Below are positions 7,909 through 16,757 of a stretch of DNA of 64,000 nucleotides, one piece after another. A program made the translations under genes and the position numbers. The stretch comes from Brucella rhizosphaerae (GTDB lineage: Bacteria > Pseudomonadota > Alphaproteobacteria > Rhizobiales > Rhizobiaceae), in contig NZ_NNRK01000031.1 of assembly GCF_002252475.1 (NCBI RefSeq), positions 1-64,000 on the forward strand, written 5' to 3'. Numbering within the stretch: the first letter of the stretch is position 1; every line of letters begins with the position of its first letter. The notes below the pieces were generated by a model. That model was not told where the DNA came from. It ran no database searches and was given only the letters and a program-made list of their open reading frames with translations.

Positions 7909-9090
7909 ATGTCCTTACGCAAACGACTCGTTATTCAGTTCACAGGCTATGAGGGCCTGCATCCCAAAGCCGTACGCATACGCCATGCGCTGGCGCTGAA
8001 GGATTTTGATCGGTTATGGAAAGCCAAGACGAAGCTCTCGCCCATGACCGACGAGCCGGATGATTGCGGAACGCTGATCGCGACAACGCAGGGCAACGGC
8101 TGGAAAACCGAGACAGAATTCTGCCAGTTCGGTACCGCGGATATCTTCGATGATTATGCTGCTCGTTCAACACCGAAGCGAATGCTGACAGGCTTTCATG
8201 CCTTCATGAACATCTTCTTCACCGGAACGCTGTGGCGTTATCTCATCACAAGCTGGCGCTTTGTTCTGTTCTTTATGTGGCCATTCCTGCTGTCGATTGC
8301 TCTGATCGCAGTAGCTGGCCTTATTGCATACGCGCCCATTTTAGCAGGCTTTCCGCTCTGGAATCTCTTTTGGTCCGTGCCTGTGGCAGCAATCATAGCA
8401 ACTCTGCTTGTTCGCTGGCCCGGAGATCGATTCTTCATGTCCTATCTGCTCGACGACTGGTCGGCAGCCTACGACCGCATCCATAATCGCAATGAGAAGC
8501 TCATACGCCGCCGCAAAGCTTTTGCTGAGGCTCTTAAAAAGAAGATCGAAGAAAGTGGTGCTGATGAGGTCATCATCGTTGCACATAGCCTGGGCACGGT
8601 TCCGGCTGCAGAAGCTCTCGCCGACGTCCAGCGCGAGCGTCCAGACCTGTTGCGCAAACAGCCTGTCTCCTTGCTCGGCGTTGGCTCATGCCTGCTGATG
8701 ATCGCTTTGCACCCCAAGGCGCGCAGCTTGCGCGAAGATGTACGTGTGGTGATGGAAGAAAGCCCGGTTCTTTGGTCTGAGTTCCAGGCCCTGACGGATA
8801 TCATCCATTTCTATGGTTCGGACCCCGCGAAAACGCTCAACATCAAGACCCAGAATCCGCCGCTGATCCATCATATCCGCTTTAAGAATGTTCATAGCGA
8901 AAACCGCTACAAGCGTTCAAAGGGCAACTTCTTCCTCATGCATCTGCTTTATTTGCGCGGTGCAGAGAAGAAGAACTTCTTTGATTTTGGCATGTTTCTG
9001 CATGGCCCATTCTTTTTCCGCGAACTGATGACAACCTATAAAGACAAAGCCGCCCCGCTCGACGAAGAGGGACGGCTGATCAACTCGTAA
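7909..9090 (+). CDS. Membrane-anchored alpha/beta hydrolase, function unknown
   Basis: A 393-residue protein with two or three hydrophobic helices at about residues 113-141 and 145-168, followed by a hydrolase region. VIIVAHSLGT at 221-230 is a nucleophile elbow of the lipase type (AHSLG, Ser227), preceded by a basic helix. The N-terminus VIQFTGYEGLHPK resembles the first strand and oxyanion segment of serine hydrolases. The C-terminal part has LIHHIRFKNVHSENRYKRS, which may supply the catalytic His. It is probably an inner-membrane esterase or lipase of a Rhizobiales family with no known substrate. It is a lone gene, convergent with the MaoC gene. Confidence 0.7.
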   Translation: MSLRKRLVIQFTGYEGLHPKAVRIRHALALKDFDRLWKAKTKLSPMTDEPDDCGTLIATTQGNGWKTETEFCQFGTADIFDDYAARSTPKRMLTGFHAFMNIFFTGTLWRYLITSWRFVLFFMWPFLLSIALIAVAGLIAYAPILAGFPLWNLFWSVPVAAIIATLLVRWPGDRFFMSYLLDDWSAAYDRIHNRNEKLIRRRKAFAEALKKKIEESGADEVIIVAHSLGTVPAAEALADVQRERPDLLRKQPVSLLGVGSCLLMIALHPKARSLREDVRVVMEESPVLWSEFQALTDIIHFYGSDPAKTLNIKTQNPPLIHHIRFKNVHSENRYKRSKGNFFLMHLLYLRGAEKKNFFDFGMFLHGPFFFRELMTTYKDKAAPLDEEGRLINS

Positions 9091-9102
9091 CACAGAAGTC
9101 TG

Positions 9103-9579
9103 TTATGCTTGCGGCGGCTCTACCACTGCGATGGTGAGCCATGTGGCCGTCAGCGCCGGCTTCACCATATTCTCAACTTCCAGCGTCACCTCGTAATGAT
9201 TGACCACGCGGCCGGATGGTCGGATATCAGCATTGGCCAGCTTGAAACGGGCACGCACACGCGCACCAGTTTTCACCGGTGACATGAAACGTACTTTGTC
9301 AAAGCCGTAATTGATGCCCATCGTGGCACCTTCCAGCATCGGCAGCGCTTCAAATGCCAGTGTCGAAAGCAGCGATAGCGTCAGAAAGCCGTGCGCAATC
9401 GTGCCACCGAAAGGCGTTTCCTTGGTTGCGCGCTCCGGATCAACATGAATGAACTGATGATCGTCCGTCGCATCCGCGAACTGATCAATCATCGCCTGTG
9501 TGACTTCACGCCACTCGGAGCATCCAATTTCCGTTCCAATTGCTTCGCGCAACTGGGCGAGCGTAATTGCGTCTTTCAT
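9103..9579 (-). CDS. MaoC-family (R)-specific enoyl-CoA hydratase-like protein
   Basis: A 158-residue hot-dog-fold hydratase. The active-site block is clear: FADATDDHQFIHVDPERA supplies the catalytic Asp and His, followed by FGGTIAHGFLTLSL. Length and motif match MaoC/NodN-like dehydratases, which add water to trans-2-enoyl-CoA in fatty-acid or polyhydroxyalkanoate metabolism. There is no dehydrogenase or ligase alongside to narrow the substrate. Confidence 0.88.
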   Translation of the reverse strand: MKDAITLAQLREAIGTEIGCSEWREVTQAMIDQFADATDDHQFIHVDPERATKETPFGGTIAHGFLTLSLLSTLAFEALPMLEGATMGINYGFDKVRFMSPVKTGARVRARFKLANADIRPSGRVVNHYEVTLEVENMVKPALTATWLTIAVVEPPQA

Positions 9580-9623
9580 GCCATGAAACTTTCTGCTGAA
9601 CTGATATTCTCTTGGTATCTATT

Positions 9624-9730
9624 AAAGCATTTCCCGCAAAAGTGCGAAGCGGTTTTGCGTGGGATAATGCGTAAAAACAAATAATTAGAGTGGTTCCAAC
9701 GGCTCGATACTAACCGGAACCCCTCTAATT
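9624..9730 (+). repeat. RIME/Bru-RS-like repeat, copy 2
   Basis: A well-preserved copy. Module A runs GCATTTCCCGCAAAA ... GGTTTTGCGTGGGATAATGC; module B runs TTAGAGTGGTTCC ... GGAACCCCTCTAA. Each module is a separate imperfect palindrome, giving two hairpins in tandem between the MaoC and HAD genes. Confidence 0.75.
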
Positions 9731-9751
9731 AAAGCACGGCAAGGCCGCAGA

Positions 9752-10423
9752 TCAGGCAGCGACCAGTATTTCTCGTGCAATTTCATCCCAATGCGAGAAA
9801 ACGCGGTTCGCACCCTTTGATGACAGCTTTTCGGCATGACCTTCATAAGTATGGCCACCGCCCGTATAGCCAAACGCAGTCATGCCAGCAGCGACAGCAC
9901 CCTCAATCCCAAAAGGCGAGTCCTCGATCACCACGCAACGCGCTGGATCAATGCCCATCTTGTCCGCGGCAAACAGGAAGAGATCCGGCGCAGGCTTGCC
10001 GCGCTTGACCATGCTGGAAGAATAAACCGCTTCACCGAAATAATGGTTGATTCCCGTCTTCTCCAGGCTGAATGCAATGCGCTCAGGCTGCGACGAAGAA
10101 GCGACGCAACGCTTATGCGGCAGAACCTTCAGAAAATCTGCAATGCCCACGGCAGGCTGCAAGTGTTCAGCAAACAGAATTTTTGTCTCAGGCCAAAACT
10201 GACTGGTAGCCTCTTCAGGCAAACGATGGCCCGTCAGATCGGCAATCATGTCCATAATATCTGCCTGCTTCATGCCAATCCCCCTGGCAACGGTGCCTTG
10301 CGGCAGTGCCATACCGTGATTGGCATAGACCTGCTCGAATGCACGGCAAGAGAGTGGCTCGCTATCGACGAGAACGCCGTCGCAATCAAAAATAACGAGG
10401 TCGAAGGGGGATAGGTTACTCAT
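9752..10423 (-). CDS. HAD-superfamily phosphatase (beta-phosphoglucomutase-like)
   Basis: A 223-residue haloacid dehalogenase family hydrolase. Motif I is FDCDGVLVDSEPLS just after the N-terminus, with the nucleophile Asp and a second Asp. Motif II is the VASSSQPERI segment, motif III the Lys in MVKRGKPAPDLFLFA, and motif IV VVIEDSPFGIEGA. The helical cap lies between motifs I and II, as in subfamily IA enzymes that act on sugar phosphates. The frame extends to 10648, but the ATG at 10423 is preferred: it begins right before motif I and has GGAG upstream. Confidence 0.87.
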   Translation of the reverse strand: MSNLSPFDLVIFDCDGVLVDSEPLSCRAFEQVYANHGMALPQGTVARGIGMKQADIMDMIADLTGHRLPEEATSQFWPETKILFAEHLQPAVGIADFLKVLPHKRCVASSSQPERIAFSLEKTGINHYFGEAVYSSSMVKRGKPAPDLFLFAADKMGIDPARCVVIEDSPFGIEGAVAAGMTAFGYTGGGHTYEGHAEKLSSKGANRVFSHWDEIAREILVAA

Positions 10424-10570
10424 GAAGGCTCCGATGGAGTAGGTATATGGAATGCGTATTTTGTCGCGCCGATTTGAGGTGCACGCTTGCCGCTGTTGAT
10501 ATAGAGACTGTTCGTCCATTGCGCATCTATAACAGTATAAGCGTGACAAAATTATCGCGGAATAGATAGT

Positions 10571-10679
10571 TAGAGCATTTGAGCCATGGGGCGTAAGCTT
10601 TTTGCGCCAGATAATGCGTAAAGACAAAGAGATGAGACGCGGTTCCAACGATTCAGTCTTAACTGGAGCCGCTTTTAGA
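10571..10679 (+). repeat. RIME/Bru-RS-like repeat, copy 3
   Basis: Module A (GCATTTGAGCCATGG ... AGATAATGCG) is followed by module B (GAGACGCGGTTCCAACG ... TTAACTGGAGCCGCTTTT). It ends 17 bases before the oxidoreductase start codon, so it lies inside that gene's leader. Confidence 0.7.
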
Positions 10680-10696
10680 ATTTTGCGGAGACTCTC

Positions 10697-12013
10697 ATGA
10701 CGACGAATGTGGCACTGGTTGGATTGGCGCGCGATCTTCAGGCGCGCGCTGAAACAGGAAAACCAATCCGCATCGGTCTTATCGGTGCTGGCGAGATGGG
10801 CACCGATATTGTCACCCAGGTTGCGCGCATGCCCGGAATTGAAGTCGGCGCGCTATCTGCGCGACGCTTGCCCAATACTTTCAAAGCCGTGCGCACCGCT
10901 TATGGCGATGAAGAGAACGCGCAGGAAGCAACTACTGAAAGTGCCATGACCCGCACTATTGAAGGCGGCAAGATTGCAGTCACTGGCGACAATGATCTCA
11001 TCCTTTCCAATCCGCTGATCGACGTCATTATCGATGCAACTGGCATTCCCGAAGTGGGTGCCGAAACCGGTATCAAGGCGATTGAAAACGGCAAACATCT
11101 CGTAATGATGAATGTCGAAGCCGACGTTACCATCGGGCCTTATCTCAAGGCACAAGCAGATAAACACGGCGTGATTTATTCGCTTGGAGCCGGTGATGAA
11201 CCTTCCTCCTGCATGGAGCTGATCGAATTCGTCTCAGCACTTGGCTATGAAGTCGTCTCCGCTGGCAAGGGCAAGAATAACCCGCTTAATTTCGATGCTA
11301 TCCCTGATGACTATCAGGAAGAAGCAGATCGCCGGAACATGAATGTCCGCCTGCTGGTGGAGTTCATTGATGGCTCCAAGACGATGGTCGAAATGGCTGC
11401 AATTGCCAATGCGACCGGCCTTGTTCCTGATATTGCAGGCATGCACGGACCCCGCGCTGCGATCGACCAGCTCAGCAGCACGCTTATCCCGCAAGCCGAT
11501 GGCGGTGTGCTGACCAAAAGTGGCGTCGTTGATTATTCCATCGGCAAAGGCGTTTCGCCCGGCGTCTTCGTTGTCGCCAGGATGGACCACCCTCGCCTCA
11601 ACGAACGACTGGAAGATCTGAAGATCGGCAAAGGCCCCTACTTCACCTTCCACCGCCCTTATCACCTCACGTCGCTTGAAGTGCCGCTCACAGTCGCGCG
11701 CGCCGTCCTGCATGGCAAGGCCGATATGGTGCCGCTGCCAAAGCCTGTTGCAGAAGTCTGTGCGGTTGCGAAGAAGGATATGCAGCCGGGCGATAAGCTC
11801 GATGCTATCGGCCAATATTGCTACCGCTCATGGATCATGACGACACCGGAAGCCCGTAGCGCCAAGGCCGTTCCTTGCGGCCTGCTCCAGAACGGCACTG
11901 TCACAGCGCCGATCAAAAAGGGAGAACTTATTACCTATGCCAATGCCGCACCGCAGCCCGGCTCAAAGATTGCCGAACTGCGCGCGCTTCAGGACAAGAT
12001 GATCTACGGCTGA
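10697..12013 (+). CDS. NAD(P)-dependent oxidoreductase with C-terminal SAF domain
   Basis: A 438-residue protein. The N-terminal Rossmann fold has IRIGLIGAGEMGTDI near residues 23-37 and a long homoserine-dehydrogenase/Gfo-like segment (IDVIIDATGIPEVGA, KHLVMMNVEADVTIG). The C-terminal region from about residue 340 (AKKDMQPGDKLDAIG ... APIKKGELITYAN) is an SAF domain, the fold shared with antifreeze proteins and altronate dehydratase. This architecture is annotated variously as homoserine dehydrogenase-like or as a sugar-acid dehydrogenase; no threonine-pathway gene is adjacent, so a role in carbohydrate-acid catabolism is the better guess. The exact reaction is unknown. Confidence 0.8.
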   Translation: MTTNVALVGLARDLQARAETGKPIRIGLIGAGEMGTDIVTQVARMPGIEVGALSARRLPNTFKAVRTAYGDEENAQEATTESAMTRTIEGGKIAVTGDNDLILSNPLIDVIIDATGIPEVGAETGIKAIENGKHLVMMNVEADVTIGPYLKAQADKHGVIYSLGAGDEPSSCMELIEFVSALGYEVVSAGKGKNNPLNFDAIPDDYQEEADRRNMNVRLLVEFIDGSKTMVEMAAIANATGLVPDIAGMHGPRAAIDQLSSTLIPQADGGVLTKSGVVDYSIGKGVSPGVFVVARMDHPRLNERLEDLKIGKGPYFTFHRPYHLTSLEVPLTVARAVLHGKADMVPLPKPVAEVCAVAKKDMQPGDKLDAIGQYCYRSWIMTTPEARSAKAVPCGLLQNGTVTAPIKKGELITYANAAPQPGSKIAELRALQDKMIYG

Positions 12014-12029
12014 TCCACGATCGCTGTCC

Positions 12030-12707
12030 TTAGTCTGTGTCTTTGCTGAAAACATACCCGGAACCGGCTGGTGGACGAATAGCGTTTGTCAGTTCGGTCG
12101 CCATGCCAATGTCCAATGCTTCTTTCGCAGTCATTGACCGACTGAAATATTCGCTTTTGAAAATTGATGTAACTTCACTGTCTGACAGCGTTGTGCAATC
12201 CTTGTAAACATCCCGAAAAATCTGATTGCTTTCATTTACGCTTCTTTGCTTTCGCTCTAGCTCATCCGGCTTATAATACCCCTTATCGAATTTGGTCGCA
12301 GCAGGGTGGATCAGAAACTGGCTACCGCTCATTGCATCGCGTTGCTTGCCTGCACAAAATAAAAGTGTCGCAGCTGATCCTACATATGAGAGATTAATCG
12401 TGCGCACGGGGATTCTGGAACTCCTTATCATCCAGTATCCGACATGGCCTGCATCCATATCTCCGCCGCCACTGTTTATGTAAAGATTGATGCCTTTGAT
12501 GCTTGCGTATTGAACATTGATCCCGTCCAGAGTGGTCCCAAGCTCAATAATCTTTTGAGGTGTAATTTCACCCACAAAGTACACGTTCACTTCTGAATTT
12601 TCTTTTATCGAAGCATTATCCGGAGGAGTAACACTCATTAATTCTGCCTGCGAAAAGGTGCTGAAAATTGTAAAAAAACATGTCGCTAATAAAAATATTC
12701 TCTTCAA
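12030..12707 (-). CDS. Secreted ClpP-like serine protease
   Basis: A 225-residue protein with an N-terminal signal peptide (MKRIFLLATCFFTIFSTFSQA). The mature region has the ClpP/crotonase fold: GINLYINSGGGDMDAGH matches the ClpP strand and oxyanion segment, SYVGSAATLLFCAGKQRDA carries the nucleophile Ser in the position of the ClpP GxASM motif, and SQFLIHPAAT supplies the catalytic His. A long linker rich in charged residues replaces the ClpP handle. Such exported ClpP homologues are known as hypothetical periplasmic proteins; they lack a ClpX/ClpA partner, and none is encoded here. It faces the end of the SAF oxidoreductase and looks somewhat richer in A/T than its neighbours. Confidence 0.82.
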   Translation of the reverse strand: MKRIFLLATCFFTIFSTFSQAELMSVTPPDNASIKENSEVNVYFVGEITPQKIIELGTTLDGINVQYASIKGINLYINSGGGDMDAGHVGYWMIRSSRIPVRTINLSYVGSAATLLFCAGKQRDAMSGSQFLIHPAATKFDKGYYKPDELERKQRSVNESNQIFRDVYKDCTTLSDSEVTSIFKSEYFSRSMTAKEALDIGMATELTNAIRPPAGSGYVFSKDTD

Positions 12708-12778
12708 TTCAACTCTCCATTCCTGAAATACTTTAAAAAGCCTATTTCAGTTCCGGGCAGCGCAAAATCCCAACAAAA

Positions 12779-12804
12779 GGGCGGCATAAAGCCGCCCTTT
12801 TTTT
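12779..12804. terminator. Strong hairpin with T-run on both sides
   Basis: GGGCGGC at 12779-12785 pairs with GCCGCCC at 12791-12797 over a 5-base loop. It is followed on the plus strand by seven T and on the minus strand by TTTTGTTG, so it could end transcription either way. No coding sequence feeds it closely from either direction. Confidence 0.75.
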
Positions 12805-12999
12805 ACTTCTCATTCTGCCACCTCAGCCTTGTGAGATTCGGGAAAACAGCGCGCCTAAAATGGTGAGGCTTGAGCACCCGGAGTACAGAACAACGCCATT
12901 AGCAGGCCGTGAGAACCAGAATATCGAAGGCCTGGCAGTCTGATTCCGACATTTGCATCCCTCGGTTACAGGCCTTGGACAAATGTGGAACCAACAGGA
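12805..12999. other. Structured non-coding stretch, candidate sRNA or degenerate element
   Basis: Between two terminator-like hairpins lies nearly 200 bases without a convincing gene. It contains internal matches such as AGGCC ... GGCCT around 12904-12931 and a third GGCC at about 12971. A short minus-strand frame starting near 12961 would give an 18-19 residue peptide but lacks a ribosome site. Nothing was identified. Confidence 0.3.
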
Positions 13000-13033
13000 C
13001 CACTCGCAAGATTATGAAGCGAGTGGATTTTTC
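13000..13033 (+). terminator. Terminator-like hairpin upstream of the 63-bp palindrome
   Basis: CCACTCGC at 13000-13007 and GCGAGTGG at 13019-13026 form a perfect 8-bp stem with an 11-base loop, followed by ATTTTTTC. On the plus strand it would terminate a transcript started in 12805-12999. Confidence 0.6.
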
Positions 13034-13091
13034 GAATTTGACGTTTGAAACAGCATTGGGGTTGGTCGAGATTCAAACGTCAAATTCAATC
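13028..13091 (+). repeat. 63-bp palindromic element, copy 1
   Basis: GAATTTGACGTTTGAA at 13034-13049 is repeated as its exact reverse complement at 13072-13087. The outer ends are TTTTTTC on the left and AATC on the right. A second, slightly decayed copy in the opposite orientation is at 23169-23231; the two share the 17-mer GATTGAATTTGACGTTT. It abuts the pntB stop codon. Confidence 0.65.
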
Positions 13092-13093
13092 GA

Positions 13094-14497
13094 CTAGTGA
13101 TCGAGAGCCTTCACAATGCTTTCAACCATCTTCTTTGCATCAGCAAAGAGCATCATGGTGTTGTCGCGGAAGAACAGTTCGTTCTCAACGCCCGCATAGC
13201 CCGAGCCCATGCCACGCTTGATGAACAAAACCGTACCAGCCTTGTCGACATCGAGGATCGGCATACCGAAGATCGGCGACTGCGGATCGGTTTTAGCCGC
13301 CGGATTGGTCACGTCATTCGCGCCAATCACGAAAGCCACATCAGCCGTCGCAAATTCCGAATTGATGTCTTCAAGCTCGAACACTTCATCGTAAGGCACG
13401 TTGGCTTCCGCCAGCAGCACGTTCATATGACCTGGCATACGTCCGGCAACAGGGTGGATCGCATATTTGACTTCCACACCTTCAGCCTTCAGCTTGTCAG
13501 CCATTTCACGCAGCGCGTGCTGTGCTTGTGCCACCGCCATGCCGTAACCCGGCACGATGATAACCTTCGATGCATTTTTCATGATAAATGCAGCATCGTC
13601 CGCCGAACCCTGCTTGACCGGGCGTTGTTCGACTTCTCCATTGCCACCTGCAGCGGAAGTGTCACCACCGAACCCGCCGAGAATGACCGAGATAAACGAG
13701 CGGTTCATGCCCTTACACATGATGTAAGAGAGGATCGCACCGGAGGAACCGACCAGTGCACCGGTAATGATCAATGCCAGATTGCCCAGCGTGAAGCCGA
13801 TACCTGCCGCAGCCCAGCCCGAATAGGAGTTGAGCATGGAGACGACAACCGGCATGTCCGCACCACCGATTGGCACGATGATCAGCACGCCGAAAACGAG
13901 CGACAGGATGACTATCAGCCAGAATACGAAATGGCTTTCGGTGTTCACCAGCACGGCGATCAGCAAAACAATCGCAATCGCGAGTGCCGCATTGATAAGG
14001 TGACGGCCCGGCAGCATGATCGGCTTACCCGACATACGGCCATCAAGCTTGAGAAAGGCGATGATCGAGCCAGTAAAGGTGATCGCGCCAATGGCAACGC
14101 CAAGCGACATCTCAATCAGGGCCTGCGCGTGAATCTGGCCTACTTCACCAATGTCAAAAGAATGCGGTGAGTAGATCGCAGCAGCCGCAACGAGAACCGC
14201 TGCAAGACCGATCAGCGAGTGAAAGCCTGCAACGAGCTGCGGCATCGCCGTCATGGCAATGCGACGCGCAATCACGGCGCCAATCCCGCCACCAATACCG
14301 ATACCAAGAAGAATAAGGACCAGACCGCCGAAGCTTGGGCGGGCCAGCAACAATGTCGTCACAATAGCAATGGCCATACCGACCATGCCGAACGTGTTGC
14401 CCTGACGACTGGTCGTCGGATGCGACAGACCACGCAACGCCAGAATAAACAGCACGCCCGAGACGAGATAAAGAAAGGCTGCAACATTAATGCTCAT
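13094..14497 (-). CDS. pntB: NAD(P) transhydrogenase subunit beta
   Basis: Beta subunit (467 residues) of the proton-translocating nicotinamide nucleotide transhydrogenase, which uses the proton gradient to reduce NADP+ with NADH. About nine hydrophobic segments fill the first 270 residues (domain II). The C-terminal domain III binds NADP(H): VIIVPGYGMAVAQAQHALREM, HPVAGRMPGHMNVLLAEA, VIGANDVTNPAAKTDP and the closing IKRGMGSGYAGVENELF are all characteristic. It is the last gene of the pntAA-pntAB-pntB operon, 12 bases after pntAB. Confidence 0.96.
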   Translation of the reverse strand: MSINVAAFLYLVSGVLFILALRGLSHPTTSRQGNTFGMVGMAIAIVTTLLLARPSFGGLVLILLGIGIGGGIGAVIARRIAMTAMPQLVAGFHSLIGLAAVLVAAAAIYSPHSFDIGEVGQIHAQALIEMSLGVAIGAITFTGSIIAFLKLDGRMSGKPIMLPGRHLINAALAIAIVLLIAVLVNTESHFVFWLIVILSLVFGVLIIVPIGGADMPVVVSMLNSYSGWAAAGIGFTLGNLALIITGALVGSSGAILSYIMCKGMNRSFISVILGGFGGDTSAAGGNGEVEQRPVKQGSADDAAFIMKNASKVIIVPGYGMAVAQAQHALREMADKLKAEGVEVKYAIHPVAGRMPGHMNVLLAEANVPYDEVFELEDINSEFATADVAFVIGANDVTNPAAKTDPQSPIFGMPILDVDKAGTVLFIKRGMGSGYAGVENELFFRDNTMMLFADAKKMVESIVKALDH

Positions 14498-14509
14498 GAT
14501 GGTTCAGCC

Positions 14510-14929
14510 TCACTTTTCTTTTTTCTTGTACATGGCAAGCATGCGCTGGGTGACGAGAAAGCCACCAAAAATATTCACACTCGCAAGGATCAGCGCGATG
14601 AAGCCAAAGCCGGTGGCCCAACCACTCAGCGACAAGCCCACGGCCAGCAATGCGCCGACAACAATGACGGACGAAATAGCATTGGTAACGGCCATTAACG
14701 GGGTGTGAAGCGCAGGTGTCACCTGCCAGACGACGTAATATCCGACGAAGATCGACAGGATAAAAATCGCAAAGCGGAAAACAAACGGATCGACCACACC
14801 ACCCGTTGCGGCATGTGCTGCAGCAGCTGCTGCATCCCCTAAACCAGCGGTGTTTTCGGCTGCCTGTCTTACGGCATTTGCCGCCTGATTGAGGCTCTCG
14901 AGAGCTTTTTCAAGTGCTGTATCGGCCAT
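14510..14929 (-). CDS. pntAB: NAD(P) transhydrogenase subunit alpha part 2 (membrane)
   Basis: A 139-residue membrane subunit corresponding to the C-terminal domain II part of E. coli PntA; in many alphaproteobacteria alpha is split in two. After an Ala/Gln-rich N-terminal helix come three to four hydrophobic helices ([56 protein letters not shown]), including the conserved [11 protein letters not shown]. Its ATG overlaps the pntAA stop, so the two are translationally coupled. Confidence 0.94.
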   Translation of the reverse strand: MADTALEKALESLNQAANAVRQAAENTAGLGDAAAAAAHAATGGVVDPFVFRFAIFILSIFVGYYVVWQVTPALHTPLMAVTNAISSVIVVGALLAVGLSLSGWATGFGFIALILASVNIFGGFLVTQRMLAMYKKKEK

Positions 14930-16257
14930 TATGCCTCTCCTCCATCAGCGGAAGTTTTTGCGGCTTTTGCGGGAGCTTTTTTGGTTGTCTTGCGGACTGG
15001 CTTTGCCGCTGCAGGTGCGGTTTCTTTTGCAGCCTCTGCCTGCACGGCAGGCGCCTTCACCTTCGGAGCTGTTTTTGGCTTGGCCACTTTTTCAACCATC
15101 GCTGCCACAGGAGCGACCTCGGCTTCCGCCTTGGCAAAAGCCGGATGCACAACCTTACCCTGATGGGTAAGCAGCGTTGCCTTCACAAGCTCTTCCTCTG
15201 GATCGAGTTTGAGAAGCTTGGCCTCCTTGTCGACCAGCGTTTCAAGGAATGCATAAAGGTTACGCGCATAAAGCTGCGAGGCAGTTGCTGCAATCCGACC
15301 CGGTACATTGAGATGTCCAACGATCTTCACGCCATTCACCTCGGCAACCTGACCGGCAATTGCACCTTCAACGTTGCCGCCGCGCTCAACTGCCAGATCA
15401 ATCAACACCGAACCCGGACGCATGGCCGCAACCATTTCCTTGGTCACAAGCCGCGGAGCCGGACGGCCCGGAATAAGCGCTGTGGTAATGACGATATCCT
15501 GCTTGGCAATATGGTCCGCAACGAGTGCTGCCTGTTTTGCCTGATATTCCTTCGACATTTCCTTGGCGTAACCGCCAGAAGTTTCTGCGGCCTTGAATTC
15601 TTCATCCTCGACCGCGATGAACTTCGCGCCAAGTGAAGCCACCTGCTCTTTGGCAGCCGGACGCACGTCGGTCGCGGTCACGACGGCTCCGAGACGACGC
15701 GCGGTCGCAATAGCCTGAAGACCAGCAACACCCGCTCCCATGACAAATACGCGTGCAGCAGGAACGGTGCCCGCTGCCGTCATCATCATCGGCATGGCGC
15801 GATCGTAGGTCTCTGACGCGTCAATGACTGCCTGATAACCCGCGAGGTTAGCCTGCGATGACAACACGTCCATGACCTGCGCACGAGTAATGCGCGGCAT
15901 GAATTCCATCGTGAATGCCGAAATTCCAGCCTTGCCCAGCGCTGCGACAGCATCTTCGTGCCCGTAAGGATCAAGCATCGCAAAGAGGGCTGTGCCCGAT
16001 TTATACCCTTTAAGTTCAGCGTCGTTCGGACGGCGTACCTTGAGAATCACATCTGCCGCTTTGGCATCTGCCGCAGTTCCAATGCGCGCACCTGCACCCG
16101 AAAATTCGGTATCGATGATGCGTGATTTTTCGCCTGCGCCTTTTTCCACCACGACATCAAAGCCAAGCGCGATGAATTTCTTCACCGTCTCGGCAGATGC
16201 CGCAACGCGGGTCTCGTTGGGATCACTCTCTTTCGGAATGAATATAGTCTGGGCCAA
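14929..16257 (-). CDS. pntAA: NAD(P) transhydrogenase subunit alpha part 1 (NAD-binding)
   Basis: A 442-residue soluble domain I that binds NAD(H) and passes hydride to PntB. Hallmarks are [26 protein letters not shown], the [23 protein letters not shown] region, and the Rossmann turn [22 protein letters not shown]. The C-terminal 60 or so residues are an Ala/Lys/Pro-rich low-complexity tail, longer than in many homologues and presumably a flexible linker to the membrane part. The start is a TTG at 16257; it has AGGGA a few bases upstream and matches the conserved family N-terminus. Confidence 0.94.
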   Translation of the reverse strand: MAQTIFIPKESDPNETRVAASAETVKKFIALGFDVVVEKGAGEKSRIIDTEFSGAGARIGTAADAKAADVILKVRRPNDAELKGYKSGTALFAMLDPYGHEDAVAALGKAGISAFTMEFMPRITRAQVMDVLSSQANLAGYQAVIDASETYDRAMPMMMTAAGTVPAARVFVMGAGVAGLQAIATARRLGAVVTATDVRPAAKEQVASLGAKFIAVEDEEFKAAETSGGYAKEMSKEYQAKQAALVADHIAKQDIVITTALIPGRPAPRLVTKEMVAAMRPGSVLIDLAVERGGNVEGAIAGQVAEVNGVKIVGHLNVPGRIAATASQLYARNLYAFLETLVDKEAKLLKLDPEEELVKATLLTHQGKVVHPAFAKAEAEVAPVAAMVEKVAKPKTAPKVKAPAVQAEAAKETAPAAAKPVRKTTKKAPAKAAKTSADGGEA

Positions 16258-16340
16258 CTGGTTTCCCTTTCGTGGCTTGATCCGACCTTCCGGGCGGGCA
16301 CAATTCAGAACCCCTGGGAAGAGGCTCCATCAAAGTCATT

Positions 16341-16441
16341 CGAGGCGTTTCGATCTCGTTGATTGAGATCTGCGCGTCTCAACTTTTTGTTCTCGCGCAT
16401 CTTTTCAGAAAACCGTTTCACATTTTTCGGGATGCGCTCGA
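16341..16441 (-). repeat. RIME/Bru-RS-like repeat, copy 4
   Basis: On the minus strand GCGCATCCCGAAAAATGTG ... GGTTTTCTGAAAAGATGCGC is module A and GAGACGCGCAGATCTC ... GAGATCGAAACGCCTC is module B. It lies between the cytochrome oxidase IV gene and pntAA, so it would be transcribed if the two were joined. Confidence 0.7.
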
Positions 16442-16535
16442 AGTAGACGACATGCATAAAGCCCCGGCACGGTGCGGGCTGCACCAATACCAAGGCATTC
16501 GATCCAATCGTGCGGATTATTGCTGGTTTAAATCC

Positions 16536-16757
16536 TTAGAGAAGGAACCAGGCAGCAACGCAGATAAGAAGGAAAAGAACGGTCGCGGAGAAGAAACCAC
16601 CCGCGAAGAAGCCGAACGCCATGGCAGCCATAAGCGCAACGAGCGCTACTGTGCCCCATTTAAAAACGATCGTGAAACCCGCATAAGTTTTCTCATGCTC
16701 AGGATAATCCATCGACGCGCCAAGTTCAGCTGGGGCTGTATTGTGATGTTCTGCCAT
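16536..16757 (-). CDS. aa3-type cytochrome c oxidase subunit IV
   Basis: A 73-residue membrane protein. The start at 16757 (MAEHHNTAPAELG) has GGTGGA about 8 bases upstream; the longer frame from 16811 adds residues with no family match. The YPEHEKTYAGF motif followed by two transmembrane helices (WGTVALVALMAAMAFGFFAG and FSATVLFLLICVAAWFLL) is the standard pattern of this alphaproteobacterial subunit, which stabilises the terminal oxidase. The core oxidase genes are not in this window. It is upstream of pntAA on the same strand, with about 280 bases between. Confidence 0.85.
   Translation of the reverse strand: MAEHHNTAPAELGASMDYPEHEKTYAGFTIVFKWGTVALVALMAAMAFGFFAGGFFSATVLFLLICVAAWFLL

Noticed and set aside
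13097-14170. A 357-codon plus-strand open frame across pntB
   Set aside because: It is a shadow of pntB: wrong composition for a protein (His/Arg/Asp-rich, no domain) and no ribosome site.
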